Shown here: positions 1 through 13,300 of the stretch, one piece after another
Layout of the letters: each line of letters starts with the position of its first letter
Position numbering within the stretch: position 1 is the first letter of the stretch
Source: Panopea generosa
Lineage: Eukaryota > Mollusca > Bivalvia > Adapedonta > Hiatellidae
Direction: 5' to 3'
Length of the DNA: 64,000 nt
Assembly: GCA_029582155.1 (NCBI GenBank)
Contig: CM055905.1
Location: 65,335,356-65,399,355 of the forward strand
Notes under the pieces: model-generated
The model's database searches: none
The model's input: the letters and a program-made list of their open reading frames with translations, nothing else
What the model was told of the DNA's origin: nothing
Program-made: the position numbers and the translations under genes

Positions 1-149
1 TATCCCCTAATGTAAGAAAAAAACAAACAAAAAACAAGTAAGTGTCACATGCCCCAAAAATGGTTCGTGAACATAACGATATATTTTATAATAGGTAGCA
101 ATTTAAATGCATCTATGAATATCAAGAGTAATGGACTGATGTTTCAGAC

Positions 150-1215
150 TAGATATGCAGTTTCATGTGTTTTCTTTACATTAAAATGTGACCTTGACCT
201 TTGTGTAACCTTGACATCTGATGTAAAGGTCTGGGTATTTCTACGGGTAAATGCAGGTGACACATCATCATGAAATGTTGATCACTTGTGTAAAGCTATT
301 TTAAAATCCCTCAATATAAGACAAAGTTACAGACCAGACATGAAATATCAAACTAAAAGTGTGACCCTGACTTTTGAGGTAAGGTTCTGGGTCTAACATG
401 TCATCATGTCATGTTGATCAATCGATCAATTGAGCCAAGTGTTTCTGAAATCCATCCATGTATGATAAAGTTGCAGACCAGACTCACAAACTCAAAGTAT
501 GACCTTGACCTTTGAGGTACGGCTCTGGGTCTTACATGTGACACATCATCACATCATCTTGAAAAGTTAAAGACAAAGTTACAGACCAGACATGAAATAA
601 AAAACAAACTGAAAGTGTGACCTTGACCTTTGAGGAGAGCTGAATCTTACATGTGACACTTCATCATGTCATGCTGATCAACTGAGCCAAGTGTTTTTGA
701 AATCAATCCATGCATGACAAAGTCAAGGACCAGACACAAAATCTCACACAGATTCAAAAGTGTTATCAAACAAACTCAAAGTGTGACCTTGACCTTTAAG
801 GTATGGGTGTGGGTCTTACCGCCACATGTCATTTGTCATGCTGATGACTTGAGTCAAGTTTTTTTTAAAATTCATCCATAGATGACAAAGTTACAGACTT
901 AAAGTGTTGTCAAAGTTAAATTGCGACCTTGACCGTTGAAATGGGAGTCTAGGTGTTACGAGCAACACATCGTCATGTTATGTTAATCATTTATAGCAAG
1001 TATTTATAAAATCCATTTATACATAACAAAGTTACAAACCAGACACGAAATTTCAAACAGACTGAAAGTGTTGTCAAACAATTTAAATTGTGACCTTGAC
1101 CTTTGAGGTACAGATCTAAGTCTAAGTCATTTGTAGCAAGTATTACTAAAATCCATCTATGCATGACAAAGTTATAGGCCAGACACAAAATATCAGATGG
1201 ACAGACAGACACTGC
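150..1215 (+). repeat. Diverged tandem repeat block (TGACCTTGACCTTTGAGG type)
   Basis: Six or seven diverged copies of a roughly 100-200 bp unit. Each carries TGACCTTGACCTTTGAGG, followed by a 'gggtcttacatgtgacacatcatcatgt' type stretch and 'gacaaagttacagaccagacac'. This is a repeat type common in bivalve non-coding DNA. Open frames here are short and show no protein character. The block ends at ACAGACAGAC, just before the Tc1-like insertion. Confidence 0.75.
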
Positions 1216-1223
1216 AATTACTA

Positions 1224-1248
1224 CACTGAAGAGATATGAAAACGCAAC
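1224..1248. repeat. Left TIR of Tc1-like element
   Basis: 25-bp terminal inverted repeat, a perfect match to the reverse complement of 2697-2721. The next bases do not match, so the inverted repeat stops exactly at 25 bp. Confidence 0.95.
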
Positions 1249-1415
1249 ACTGGACTTAGAGGTGTATATCTGCGGATTGAAAACAGTGACAGAAATATCA
1301 AAGGTGCCAAATTATTTAGTAATATCTCAATGAAACAGCCAATAACAAAACAAGTGGCAATTTAGTTGATAATGTTATCTAATTGTCCTTCGACTGACAT
1401 CAGACATCAAAAGTC

Positions 1416-2425
1416 TTAGTACCGGGTAAGGCCACCGTGCTTGGTAATGACTTCCTGTATCCTAGATCGCATTGATCGGCAAAGTGTTCTGTACACCTGA
1501 CGTGGAATGCGATTCCACTCTTCAACGAGTGCAACAGTGAGCTCTTGTACGCTGGTAGCAGTGTTAGGACGTCGACGTATTCTACGTCCCAACTTGTCCC
1601 ACATGTGCTCTATAGGATTAAGATCTGGAGACAATGACGGCCATGCTAACACGGGAATGCCATGTACGTTAAGGAAGTTCATGGTAACTCTTGCCCGATG
1701 AGGGGGCGCATTATCCTGTTGAAACGTCAACCCGTTACGTGCATGAAACATGGGCAATACACTGGGTGTAAGAATCTGGGTGATATACTGGTTGGCATTT
1801 AAATTCCCATAGCAAATTACCAGTTCTGACTTAGAGTCCCAGTTGATAGCCCCCCAAACCATCACACCGCCACCACCGTAATGTTAATGTTCCTGTACGC
1901 AAACATCGGCGTAACGTTTGTTGCGCCTATGGTATATTCTTATCCTGCTGTCGGCATTGAACAAATTGAACCAGGACTTATCGAAAACACAACACTGTTC
2001 CAATTAGGACGTTGTGCGTTATTACGTGCCCATTGTAGTCGCGCACGTCGATGTTGGGCGCTTAAAACGGGTACTTTCACAGGCCTCCAACAATGTATCC
2101 CATAATCCCGCAAACGTTTGGTCACTGTGGTACGGTGAATTGGCCGACCCCTTCTACCGACGACTAAGTTGGCTGTCGATGATGCCGTCAGAAATTGATT
2201 ACGAAGATGACGTTGACGGATATAAATGTCCTGATGTCTCGTGGTTGCACGCATTGCACCCGGTCGGGGTTGGTCTGAAACGGATCCGGTAGCGTTGAAG
2301 TGTTGAACAAGCTGAGATATCGTCGAACGGTTGACGTTAAAACGTCTAGCAAAAACAGTTTGTGTTAATCCACCTTGCAAAAGTCCCAAAATTCGGTTTC
2401 GATTGTCATTATTTAACCTTGGCAT
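1416..2425 (-). pseudogene. Tc1-like transposase, DD34E, broken
   Basis: The likely start is the ATG at 2425 (MPRLNNDNRNRILGLLQGG), typical of this transposase group. The N-terminal part has a paired-type helix-turn-helix (TQTVFARRFNVNRSTISQLV) and a second DNA-binding segment (RTTVTKRLRDYGI). The C-terminal part has QQDNAPPHRA and WPSLSPDLNPIEHMW: the second catalytic Asp and the Glu are separated by 34 residues, the DD34E signature. The gene is interrupted by a one-base loss at about 1981-1983, beside the first catalytic Asp (FSDKSWF in the shifted frame), and by an in-frame TAA at 1884-1886. It ends with KHGGLTRY at 1416. In a living copy this enzyme would cut and paste the element at TA sites. 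Confidence 0.93.
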
Positions 2426-2696
2426 GTTGCACATTAAAAGTATCCAATATTTCAAACGATTTTCACATTCGCAATCGGAGAATACATGTGTTGATGCAAA
2501 AATTACATCCAACAGACCACGTGGTTAAGCATGCACGGAGCGCAAGTGAAAATGGACCGGATGTAGCCTATTCGACTTGCGGTAAATCGTGATCAATAAT
2601 TTTATTCACGATTAGTGCAAGATATAGCTATAAATAGGTGTGTTAAATTGTAAGGTTGTACCATTTCAATTAAGAAAAAAAATTAATAGATTTCTT

Positions 2697-2721
2697 GTTG
2701 CGTTTTCATATCTCTTCAGTG
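2697..2721. repeat. Right TIR of Tc1-like element
   Basis: Exact inverted copy of 1224-1248, followed by the TA target duplication at 2722-2723. Confidence 0.95.
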
Positions 2722-2723
2722 TA

Positions 2724-3084
2724 TATGCCACCCAATAAATGGGGAGGTATAAAAAAATTATGGGAACTTTTAGACTTCAATTGGGAAAAAACATGATTTT
2801 TTCATTTAGAAGCCACCGAATTTCGGCCTCTGTTGAATAAGGTAAAAACGCCCTGTAACGTATCGTAATTACCTTTACTATATAAGTTTTGAATTTCACC
2901 GAGTACACTGGATCATAATTATTTTCTATATAAAATGTGTGTTATTTATATGTAAATCATGACTGATATCGGTAGAGATATACATAATGCACATGCTATA
3001 TAATCGTTATCAGCAGACGTAAGCCGAATGGGAAATCCCAGCAGATGTGTTTTGTGAAAGTTATCCCGCTGTGAGAGACAGTTT
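2724..3084. other. Intergenic or intronic, no gene seen
   Basis: AT-rich unique sequence with no coding signal, splice-bounded exon or RNA gene that I can support. Confidence 0.5.
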
Positions 3085-3370
3085 ACTTAGATGCTCATGT
3101 ATGGGAACTTAGACGCTCATGTACGGGAACTTAGATGCTCATGTATTGGAACTGAGACGCTTACGTACAGTTACTTCTACGCTTACCTAGACGCTTATGT
3201 ACGGGGACTTAGACGCTTATGTACGGGAACTTCGACGCTTACGATGGGAACCTATACGCTTACGTACAGGAATTTCGACGCTTACCTATGGGAACTTAGA
3301 CGCTTATGTACGAGAACCTAGATGCTTGCGTACAAGAGCTTCGACGCTTACGTAAGGGAACTTGAACAGG
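3085..3370. repeat. Minisatellite, about 24-bp units (GGGAACTTAGACGCTTATGTAC)
   Basis: About 12 imperfect tandem copies of a unit built on 'gggaacttagacgct' plus 'tatgtac', with unit length varying between about 20 and 25 bp. Not coding. Confidence 0.8.
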
Positions 3371-3964
3371 CTTGAACAAATCAGAGAGAATATCATTAAA
3401 ATATTACAAGCAAAATATAAGAAGATTTTTTTGAATTTCATAAGAAAACAACTAACATGCCTCTATGGCAGGGTCATGATTTTATCAAAGCTCAGCATAT
3501 GACCAAATTTGATGAAAATCTTTCCAGAGAAAAAAAAGTTGTTTGGAGCAAAAGTTATATAGGACAACCAACACAAAAAGATCACAAAGGCTCAACTTTG
3601 ACCCTTAAGTTCAGGTGATCTTCAAACACAATCTTAAAGAAGTTGCCAAATACAGCACAGTTAGTGTTCTTATACTAAGTGTTCTGCTATAAATTTAAAT
3701 GACAGTTCAATAACTTATTCACAAGCTTCACTCAAACACATTTTTTTTGCAAAACCAAAATGTGAAGAAACATCCATAACCTTATAAAAACAACAGGGGA
3801 GATAAATATGTCATTATTCAAGATGGAGTTGTTTTTTCACACACACACTTCCTATACCTGTTTCATGTTATGTCATGTTTGATTCTTTTTGATATTTTTG
3901 AACATTCCTTGACCTTGAAATGTGTAAATTCTTCAGGCTTTTCTCTAACCTGTAGGAAGCTTAC
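3371..3964. other. No gene seen; diverged bivalve repeat
   Basis: This lies downstream of the last visible exon of the HEPN-Death gene. It carries a diverged bivalve repeat ('caagtttgatgaaaatc' type). No exon on the minus strand with a phase-1 acceptor was found here, so the next exon of that gene, if any, probably lies beyond the left edge. Confidence 0.5.
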
Positions 3965-4369
3965 CTGATGAACTAAATGACTGCTGAATAGGAACAGTGC
4001 TACCACTACCATCCACACACATGGACCCACCAATATTCAGCTCTCCGCCGAACACATTTATGGCCCCAGCGGCACCCGCCTTCAAAACACCATGGTTGGC
4101 AGTAATAGAAACTTGTTGGTTTGCAGTTGTCTGTTGGTTTGCACCCACCTGGTGGTTTGCAGCCATCTGTTGGTTTGCACCCATCTGTTGGTTTGCAGCC
4201 ACCTGATGGTTTGAAGACATCACTGCTGGAGGTGCTGGATACATAACTCCTTGCAGGTACCTATGACCGTATTGCGGTATATGTAGATACTGCAGCGGTT
4301 GGACTATGTCGAAGTTGATGCTCTGGATAGCTGCAACCGTAGATGGCTTAATTCGATATCTACTGGCAA
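3965..4369 (-). CDS. HEPN-Death gene, tail exon with ANQQ hexapeptide repeats
   Basis: Acceptor TTATTCACAG|TTGCC, 134 codons plus one base, strong donor TCAG|GTAAGC. It encodes VASRYRIKPSTVAAIQSINF, then a segment with five or six hexapeptides (ANQQMG, ANQQMA, ANHQVG, ANQQTT, ANQQVS) and a Gly-rich end (GAAGAINVFGGELNIGGS). If the donor is not used, translation stops six residues later (GKLPTG, stop at 3945-3947), so this could be the terminal exon of one isoform. No poly(A) signal is evident close behind, so I favour splicing to an exon beyond the left edge. Confidence 0.75.
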
Positions 4370-7300
4370 CTGTGAATAAAAGAAAAGAAGAGACTAAAGT
4401 AAAGATATCACTTTTGAGGTTTACAGACTAAGCATCACTTTACTAAAGCTTTGATCCTTAAATCTCATTGGTATATTCAATTTAACTTGTATTGTTCACA
4501 AACCATGGTAAACTTTGTAAATGTAAAATACAGACAAACCTGTCTTAAGCAGCCAGTCAAGGGAAGGAACAAAAGTGGCCTTTTAAGACAGGTGGTTGCT
4601 TAATACAGGTTAATTTACTTTGAAAGCATAGAAATGGGAAATAGAAAATGTGGTTGCTTTAGACATGTGGCTTCTTAATAAAGGTGGCCACTTACACAGG
4701 TTTGACTGTACGCTATAACATATCATAAAAATATCAAAACAGTAAAGATTAGAGAGCAGTTAGAACAGCCAGAGAATAAGAAGATGCAGGTTCTTTCGCA
4801 AGCCGGGTCAAATGTCTGCCCCAAGTGCCTGAACCGGTTAACTGCCCTTTCATACCATATCAAAGAAAACAATAAAAGGGTGAAACCAATGGGTGCCCCC
4901 CAACCCCCACCCCGCTAAGCAAAACTAACCATGTGATAAAAAAGGGGAGACAATGCTGTCATTATCAATATACAGTTATGGCACAATGCCCTTTATACAT
5001 ATTCCAAGTTTGATTTTCTTCAAAATTATGAAGATATACCCCGGACAAACAAATATGAATAAACAAAAAAGGAGATAATTCTGTCATTATTCAACATGTT
5101 ATGTGTTGTTTTGTTCTGCACTTCCACTCATTGTCACACTCAAGACAAGCATAACAATAACTAACAATGAAGTTCAAAAGGGAGATAATTATGTTAGTAT
5201 TATAAAAATAACTAACAATAAAGTTCAAAAGGGAGGTAATTATGTTACTATTATAACAATAACAATAACAATAACTAACAATAAAGTTCAAAAGGGAGGT
5301 AATTATGTTAGTATTCAAAATAGAGTTATATTTTTCTCCCAAAACAAAATATTACAAGTCCAAGATATTATTGTTTTATAACTACTGCATACCTTGTGAA
5401 GATCAAATGAATAATGCGAGTGCTAGAGTGTACACAATGTCCAATAGTGTATTTTCTTATGCTCCAAAGGTCGTAATTCCAACATTAATCACTCAATTTT
5501 GCCAGTCCAACATCATATACAAGTTACTTTTGTGATATAACTTCTGTGCAAGTTTGATGAGGATCAAATGAAAATTATGGGTGCTAGCACGCTCACATGG
5601 TCAATTATTGTATTTTTTATGCTTCTCTAATATCAACTTATTGATTTAGCCAATTCTTGAACTTGTTGAAGGTATTTTGGTTATATAACTTAGGCAGTTC
5701 AAGAATTTGATGAAGATATTTTTGGTATTAACTACCTTGTACATTTGGTAAAGATTCAATGAATAATGAGGGAGATAGAGTGCCCCTAACAAAACTTTAA
5801 AGAAGGTAGATAACTGCAGACAAACAAAGGGTGATCAGAATAGCTCGCCTTGAGCTTTGCTCTAATGAGCTAAAATAGGAATGGTTGATACTGTAAACCA
5901 ATTAATTGAAAAATCTTGCCAAATTATTTATATGGGATATCACAATAATCCAATTTTTTAACATTTCTTCATGTTCTAAATTTTATTGCAATTACAGCAA
6001 ACCTGTGTAAATGATCACCTCTCTTGAACAGCCACTTCTCTTAAGCAGCCACATTTACCATTTCTAAGCTTTCAGAGCAAAATAACTTGTATTAAGCAAC
6101 AACCTGTCTTAAAAGACCACTTTTGATCCTTCCCTCGACTGGTTGCTTATGACAGGTTTGACTGCATATGCAATAACACAAGGCATTCGCATATTATTCC
6201 ATACACTGCAAGTCAACCTGTCGTCATCGATTATTTCATATTCTTTAAAGGCGGTATATTAGTAAAAACACTATCAATGCCATAAAAAATAAAATTATTT
6301 TTAAAATGGATAAATAGCATCTCATTATCATTAATAGATAAAATTCAAATTGTTTAGCATATCTTATCCTACAAAATGTGACAAAATTGATATTAAAATT
6401 GGAATAGTAAACTTGAAACAAAATCCCCATTCTAAAAATCGACAGCACTTAAATACTGCTTGCCAACCTTTGCATTGTCATTCCGACTCTTTCCAAGATG
6501 AAACAAATTATTACTACGTGTAAAACTGTATAACGGACCAAATTGAAAATCCAATGATATCACACGACTCATTTAATACATCACAAATATGTTGCAATTT
6601 TAAGTGGAAAAAGTATTTTAATCTAACCTAGATGCATAGCACAAGTTAGGAAATCTCTTTTCAATATATTATTTTGGTATGTTTAAATAAATATGGCAAT
6701 ATATACAGGCATACTAAAATGGAGAAAAATATTTTAACCAATTTTAAAATTTTAAAAAACTTTGATATATTCCCTTTAAAACATTAAAAACAATAAACAA
6801 AAGTGTAATCAGGAAATCTCCTTGAAAAAACCATAAGTTAAACATGAAATAGTTATAATAGAAACAATGACATTGAGAACAGTCAAACACCATTTTCAGC
6901 TGGGCGCGGTTAGCTCAGCCAGTCCGACTATCAATCCAGGTATAGAAAGTTCCAGGGGTTTGAGGAATCCCAGCCCGGCCACAGTCTCCGTGATGATTGA
7001 TATACATGTACAAGACATTGCATCTCATTGTCATTTGTCTCAGGAAAAAGTGGTAAGTCTGCTGTAGTCCTAGATGGCATAAAAATGACACTTACTATTC
7101 AAACAATAAAACATTTCCAACAAATTACAAGTTCTATAAATTAGATTTTAATCAGATTTATTGGTAGAGATATATGTATATATACTCTGAATACAACAAC
7201 CACTCTTCCGCAAGTAACTGGCCAACGTTCTCACATGAATTGTTTGGACAGAGTAAGACTTGCACCCACAACCTGAGTAAGAGGTAACCAATATTGAGAC

Positions 7301-10300
7301 AGCAAATGATCCAAGAGAACCATCAAGATGTTGTAGAGTTTGTGGTTTATTTAATTTCTTACCATCCAATAAATCTCTAGAAACAATTTTTGAAGCCAAT
7401 TGTCGGTTTTTCAATTCTATAAACACGCCAGCCAGCAACAGCCTGGGATCTTCACCAAAACAGGCTGCCACCACATCATGCCATTTCTGTAACATGGTGA
7501 AAATACAACCCTGTACCTGAAAAATTGATAAAATTAATGTACAAAAATTATGACATAATTATCCTTTAAGACCCCAATCTGTTACATAATGTCTCGGAGT
7601 ATAAGCATTCACACTTATGCCAAGTTCCATGTATATAATGCAAAGTTTAAGACAAAATATGACCTTTTCACCCTGTAATATGACCTTGACCTTCAAGCTA
7701 GACACCCAATATGTTACGTACTGCCACAAAAGATAATCATGCGCATTTATGCCAAGTTCCATGCATATAAATGCAAGCAATGCACACTTACAAAACTTTA
7801 ATGCAAAGTTTAAGACAAAATATGACCTTTTTACCCTGTAATATGACCTTGACCTTCAAGCTAGAAGCCTGATCTGTTACATACTGCCACAGAGTATAAG
7901 CATGCACATTTATGTCAAATTCCATGCATATAGCTGCAAGCACTGCACATTGATAAACAACTTACACCAACACTTTTACGCAAATTAAGTTTAAGACAAA
8001 CTAGCAAGTTTGATAATAATCAGTTCAGAAGTTTAAGCGGAGCCAAGCTGACAAGAAGAATTATAATTGTAATAAGTAAAGGGCTGTAACTCTGCAGTAA
8101 GTCAATGGATCAGAAAGTGATGATAGTAAGAGTAACTGAACTTTATTCATACACCCTGACAAGTTTGGTCAAAATCAGTTGAAGTTTAAGTGAAAAACTG
8201 ACAATATCAGCCTTAGGTAGTATTAGGAGTAATATTTGTTATATTCATTGGATGATCACATGTTCAAAGATGACCTTCATTTATTTTACATCAATTATGA
8301 CAATCATATATCTCCTTCTCTACCAATCAGGGAAGTATCCAAAGTTGAAATAAGTATCACTCATAATTGATAATTATAAAACAAAATAGAATTTTAAACA
8401 AGAGTGTCACACTGGCCCGAATTTGCTCATGTGTGGAAGGGGAGACAAATTTTACAAAGCAAGAGCAATACTTCAGACATTTAAATTTGGTCAGTTGAGT
8501 AATTATAGATATATAAAACTGCTGTGTAAGTTTGGTGACTATCAACTGAAAACTTCAGTTGGTAGATTGCACATAATTTCAAATAACATAATTTTTTTAC
8601 AATTCAAGGGTTGTACTTCAATATTAATTATCCAATTTGACCTAAAATTTGTACAACAACTGTGCAAGTTTGGTGAGGATAAACATAAAACTGTATGTGG
8701 TAGAGTTGCACAAAAGGTCAAATGATGCACTATTTTGACAATTCAAGGGCCATTACTTCATAATATTATATGATTTGACCAGTTGAAGAACTTGTGAGGA
8801 CTAGAGTGAACATAATTTTTGATGATTTAAGGGACATAGCTACGGATAAAAATGATTCTATTTGGCCAGTTCAAGATCTTGTCCAAGATATTATGGTTAT
8901 ATAATTATATAACTGTAAGTTTAACAAAGATCAAAGAAAAACTATGATTTCTAGAGAGTACACAACATCAAATGACCCATGATTCAAGGGCCGTACTCCA
9001 ACAATATTTAACTGATTCAGCCTGAAAGAGTTATTTTAGTTTTACATGACATATAACTACTGAGTAAATGAAAACTGTGAGCTGAACATCAGAAATGAAT
9101 TATATTTTAACACAGTTTTCAACACGTGACAGGTTATATATATATATATATGGCATATCCATTTCTATCCACAAGGCTCGAACTCATGACCTCAGTGGTG
9201 AGAGGCAAGTGGTCGTCAGATGACACTGCCTTATACCACTCAGCCGGGCCGAAACCGTAGACATAATTATGACTTTTCATGGACATAAAAATGTTTGAAA
9301 ATTGTGCTACAGTGTTTACAAGAGAGGTTGATGGATGGGCAATGGACAAATTACCATGGCATAAGCCCTTTTGGCCTTTTGCCAGTGGAGCTTAAAAGAG
9401 CCAGTTATTCCAATACCTGGTGGGGATATATCAACTTCAGTCGTTCTATCTGCTTACGTTTGAAGTCCAAGAACGTGCCCACTTCTTCCCACTCAAGGCC
9501 TACAAAATCAATTTATAACAAAATTTATTAAATAATTCTAGCTAGTTATTCCAATACCTGGTGTGGATACATTTCTTTCAGTTGCTCTAACTGTTTATGT
9601 CTGAATTCCAGACACATGCCTACTGCCTCCGATTCATGGCCTATAAAATTAATTTATAACAAAACTTTTAATACAATTCTACCGCAGCGGTGGTCTATTG
9701 GTAGAACATCTGCCAAGCATACAGAAGGTTGTGGTTCGATCCTTGGCCAGGTCATATCAAAGACTTAGAAAAAGGTAATAGAAGCTTCTGCAGTTGGTGC
9801 TCAGCATTTAGAGGATAATTCTAGGTCTAGCTGGCCTGGTGTCAATATAATATGGCTGGGTGGGGTATCATACTCCAGCGTGACAGTGTTCAGAATACCA
9901 TCTAAATTAAACTCCTAATGATTGAAAAAATGTTGAAAGTTATATTAAACACCATACAATCAAATACTATTGATCTGGCCATTTGTTTCAGTGTGAAGAT
10001 TTTTTATATTTTAAAGAATGAAACTTAAGTTCAAAATTGAAAGATGAAGCACAATTATATATTTTGCTTAGATCTTTCTCGAGTTCTGAAACTTGAAAAT
10101 GAAAACTCCCTCATAACAACTATACTAGACCACTAGGTCGGAAACAGAAAATTTTGTAATTTTGGCTATTTGTTTCCATGGTAACAGAAACAACATTGTA
10201 AATGATAAACACACTTATGGCAAAAGGCACTACTGGACCACTAAGCACGTGTCCAAAGTTTATCTTAAATGGTATTGGAGTTTAAAGCAGAAAATGCATC

Positions 10301-13300
10301 AGACACACAAACGAACACATAGAATCCCATATGATATACGCCGCAAGATTATGTTGGAGCAGATAATAGTTATTCTAATCAAGGAGTAAATTTTATTTGT
10401 TGAACAGACACACAAAATAACATGTACAATGTGCAAGATAAGTCAATCATGTAAATTTGCTCAATATATGGACGTTTAGATCTTATGAATGTTTGTTGAA
10501 ATAAAAGTTACTCTGTTTGTATTTATATTTTAATATTTACGTTTCAACTGCAATCTGTCTATATGGCCTACAAATCAACTACACTTCATTTCCCAATCTG
10601 TCTAAATGGCATACAAATCAACTACACTTTATTTCCCAATCTGTCTAAATGGCCTATAAATCAACTACACTTCATTTCCCAATCTGTCTAAATGGCATAC
10701 AAATCAACTACACTTTATTTCCAAATCAGTCTAAATGACCTACAAATCAACAACACTACATTTCCCAATCTGTCTAAATGGCCTACAAATCAACTACACT
10801 TCATTTCCCAATGAAACACATCTGCATCAGGGCAAAGCTAAATATAAGTATGCATTGCATTGACTCCATTGGAAAATGATATGTCACAAGATTTCGTAGA
10901 TTATTAAAAAATACTGTTCTCTTATTCAGCACGCTGACAAAGTCGATGTTCCAACATTAACATTGATTTTACAATTTAATGTCTAGTATCCATATTATAG
11001 AATTGACATGATATTAAATAGTTTTATACTATGAAGTATCAGCTTTCTGTTAAGCTTTGAATTTTTATTTTAATATTGTACTGCATTTCTCGTTAACAGA
11101 ACCCCCTTGTAGTACTTTTTTTTTTTTCGGAAGATTTTTTGTAATTTTCCCGTATAAATTAGTCAATATCAATTGAAAGTTGTTTTTTATAACATTTTTA
11201 AATCATTTAAAATGCAACACTTAAAAAACCACTTTGTTTGCTGTTGGGGACGACTTCGTATTTAATGTAAGTATCATTGGGACGTTCACTTGACGTTGTC
11301 TAAAATCACAAGCAAATGGTGTATGTTTTTTTAGTGTTAGATTTCAATGTTAATCTGAATTTATGAAAAAACTAATGAGAACACCCCCTCTTTTTATTCA
11401 GTTATATTATAGTCAAATGAATGAAGTTTAACATACGTAAAATTCAAGAACTAGTACCAAGGCTTTTTTGCACAATCAGGAGTGAATCATCTAAATGTGT
11501 TATTTCGATCAACCCCGCCGTAATGATTAGCTATAACGGAAACACAATTTGCGTTTTATCTGAATCAAAATTATAATCGCATCACAGGAAATGTAATAAA
11601 TAAAATAAAAATGTTATTAAAAACAATTTTCAATTTATACCGGTATTGACCATCTTATAAGGGAAAATAATGTAGAAAACCGTTCGAAAAATATGTACCA
11701 CTATCTTACTATATTTAAAAAAGAAGCGTATGGATTATTGATAATTTAAACCTATATATTAAAAATCTGGTAGGAATGCTGCGAACCACCTTAAAGTAGC
11801 TTGTGACGTTCCCACCTGATTGTTTTACATTTGATGTAAATTATCAATAATCTGTACACTTAAACTATGAAGAATCAGTTTTCATTTCATACTAAGAAGT
11901 CTCAGCTTTTGTTTTGGGTTTTTTTTTTAATATAGTACAACAGTTTCTCGAAAATGTTTGGTAACACAATTTGCGTTTTTATCTTTACAAGTCTTATCCC
12001 AAGAAATGTATTAAGTAATTGAAAAATAATATTTAAAACATTTTTCAATTAATATTGACCCTTTTATAAACAGAGTGAAAACCAAACCGTCCGTAAATAC
12101 GTACCTTAAGGGGGCATTGTTAACGAAAAACTGCACAGCTAAAACAAAAGCTGAGATTTCATAGTATAAGTGTACAGATTATTGCAAGCTACCTTAATAT
12201 TACTGACAAGCAATTTTGACCCCTGCGTGGGGGAGACATATTGACAATAGCGATGCCATCAAAACCAATATTAGTAAAATCAAGGTGGTGCCAGTGGCAA
12301 TAACTCTCCTTTTTCTTTAAATTGAAACAGAATTGTTGTCTAATTGTTGTCCATAAAGAGCCTACATAAGCGCTGTATTGTCATTTTTTGGTGGATTTGA
12401 CATACCAAACTATTCGAGTTTATTAATGACACTTTGTATCCATCTTAAAGGGAGTATATCAGGAAACAAGTATTCCGCGGAATGATATGTCTCGCCGTGT
12501 CCACTTTGACTGTTAATACACACATGGGAGAGAAAAAAATTAAAATACAATGACAAAAATGGCCGCATGTATCTGTATTGCTCAAAAAATATTGTTTTAA
12601 TCCAGTAGTAACAGAGAAATGACATAACAACTTCCATAATATATTAAAGAGTGGTTATTTACAATAGTTATTTGATTTGATGAATTTAGTAACAGCCACG
12701 ATTTATCTAGCCTTATCTAACTTGGTTAATGTAGTAGGTTTAATGACTAAGAAATATTGTAGGAAGAACTGTGTGAAGTTTTGATCAAATACATCAAGTG
12801 ATTTTCGAGATATGAACTTGATGGTAGTTGCACACAAAACTTTAACAAGTATTTCTATGTAAAACATATTTTAAAAAAAAAACTTTAACCAGTATTTCTA
12901 AGTAAAACATATTAAAAAAAAAAAAAATTAAAAATAATAATAAAAAAAAAAAATTAAAAAGAAAAAGAGAATTTTTTTTTTTAAATTAATTAAAAAACAA
13001 AAAAGGACTCAGCATCTGCATTATATAATGTAATGCAGGGTGTTAGTTGTAACTATGATCCAAGTATGAGTGTCCTAGCACCAGTACTTATAGAGAAATA
13101 GTGTAAAAATGAAAACTTAACGTTGAAGGTAAACGCAAAATTCAGCATCAAACAATGTCAATGGACCAAGAAATGTAGGTCACACTCTGCATTTGCAATA
13201 TATAATGTGATGCAGGGTGTTAGTTGTAACTATGATCCAAGTATGAGTGTCCTAGCACTTGTACTTGTTGAGAAATAGTGTAAAAATGAAAACTTAATGT

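Larger units (their letters stand above)
1224..2721 (-). mobile_element. Tc1-like DNA transposon (Tc1/mariner, DD34E), nearly full length, inactive
   Basis: A 1498-bp element bounded by perfect 25-bp terminal inverted repeats (1224-1248 and 2697-2721; left end CACTGAAGAGATATGAAAAC). It is flanked on both sides by TA (1222-1223 and 2722-2723), the target duplication of the Tc1/mariner superfamily. One transposase gene on the minus strand fills most of it. The ends are intact but the transposase is broken, so the copy would be mobile only if supplied in trans. Identical TIRs and few coding lesions suggest a fairly young insertion. It lies just downstream of a TGACCTTGACCT repeat block. Confidence 0.95.
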
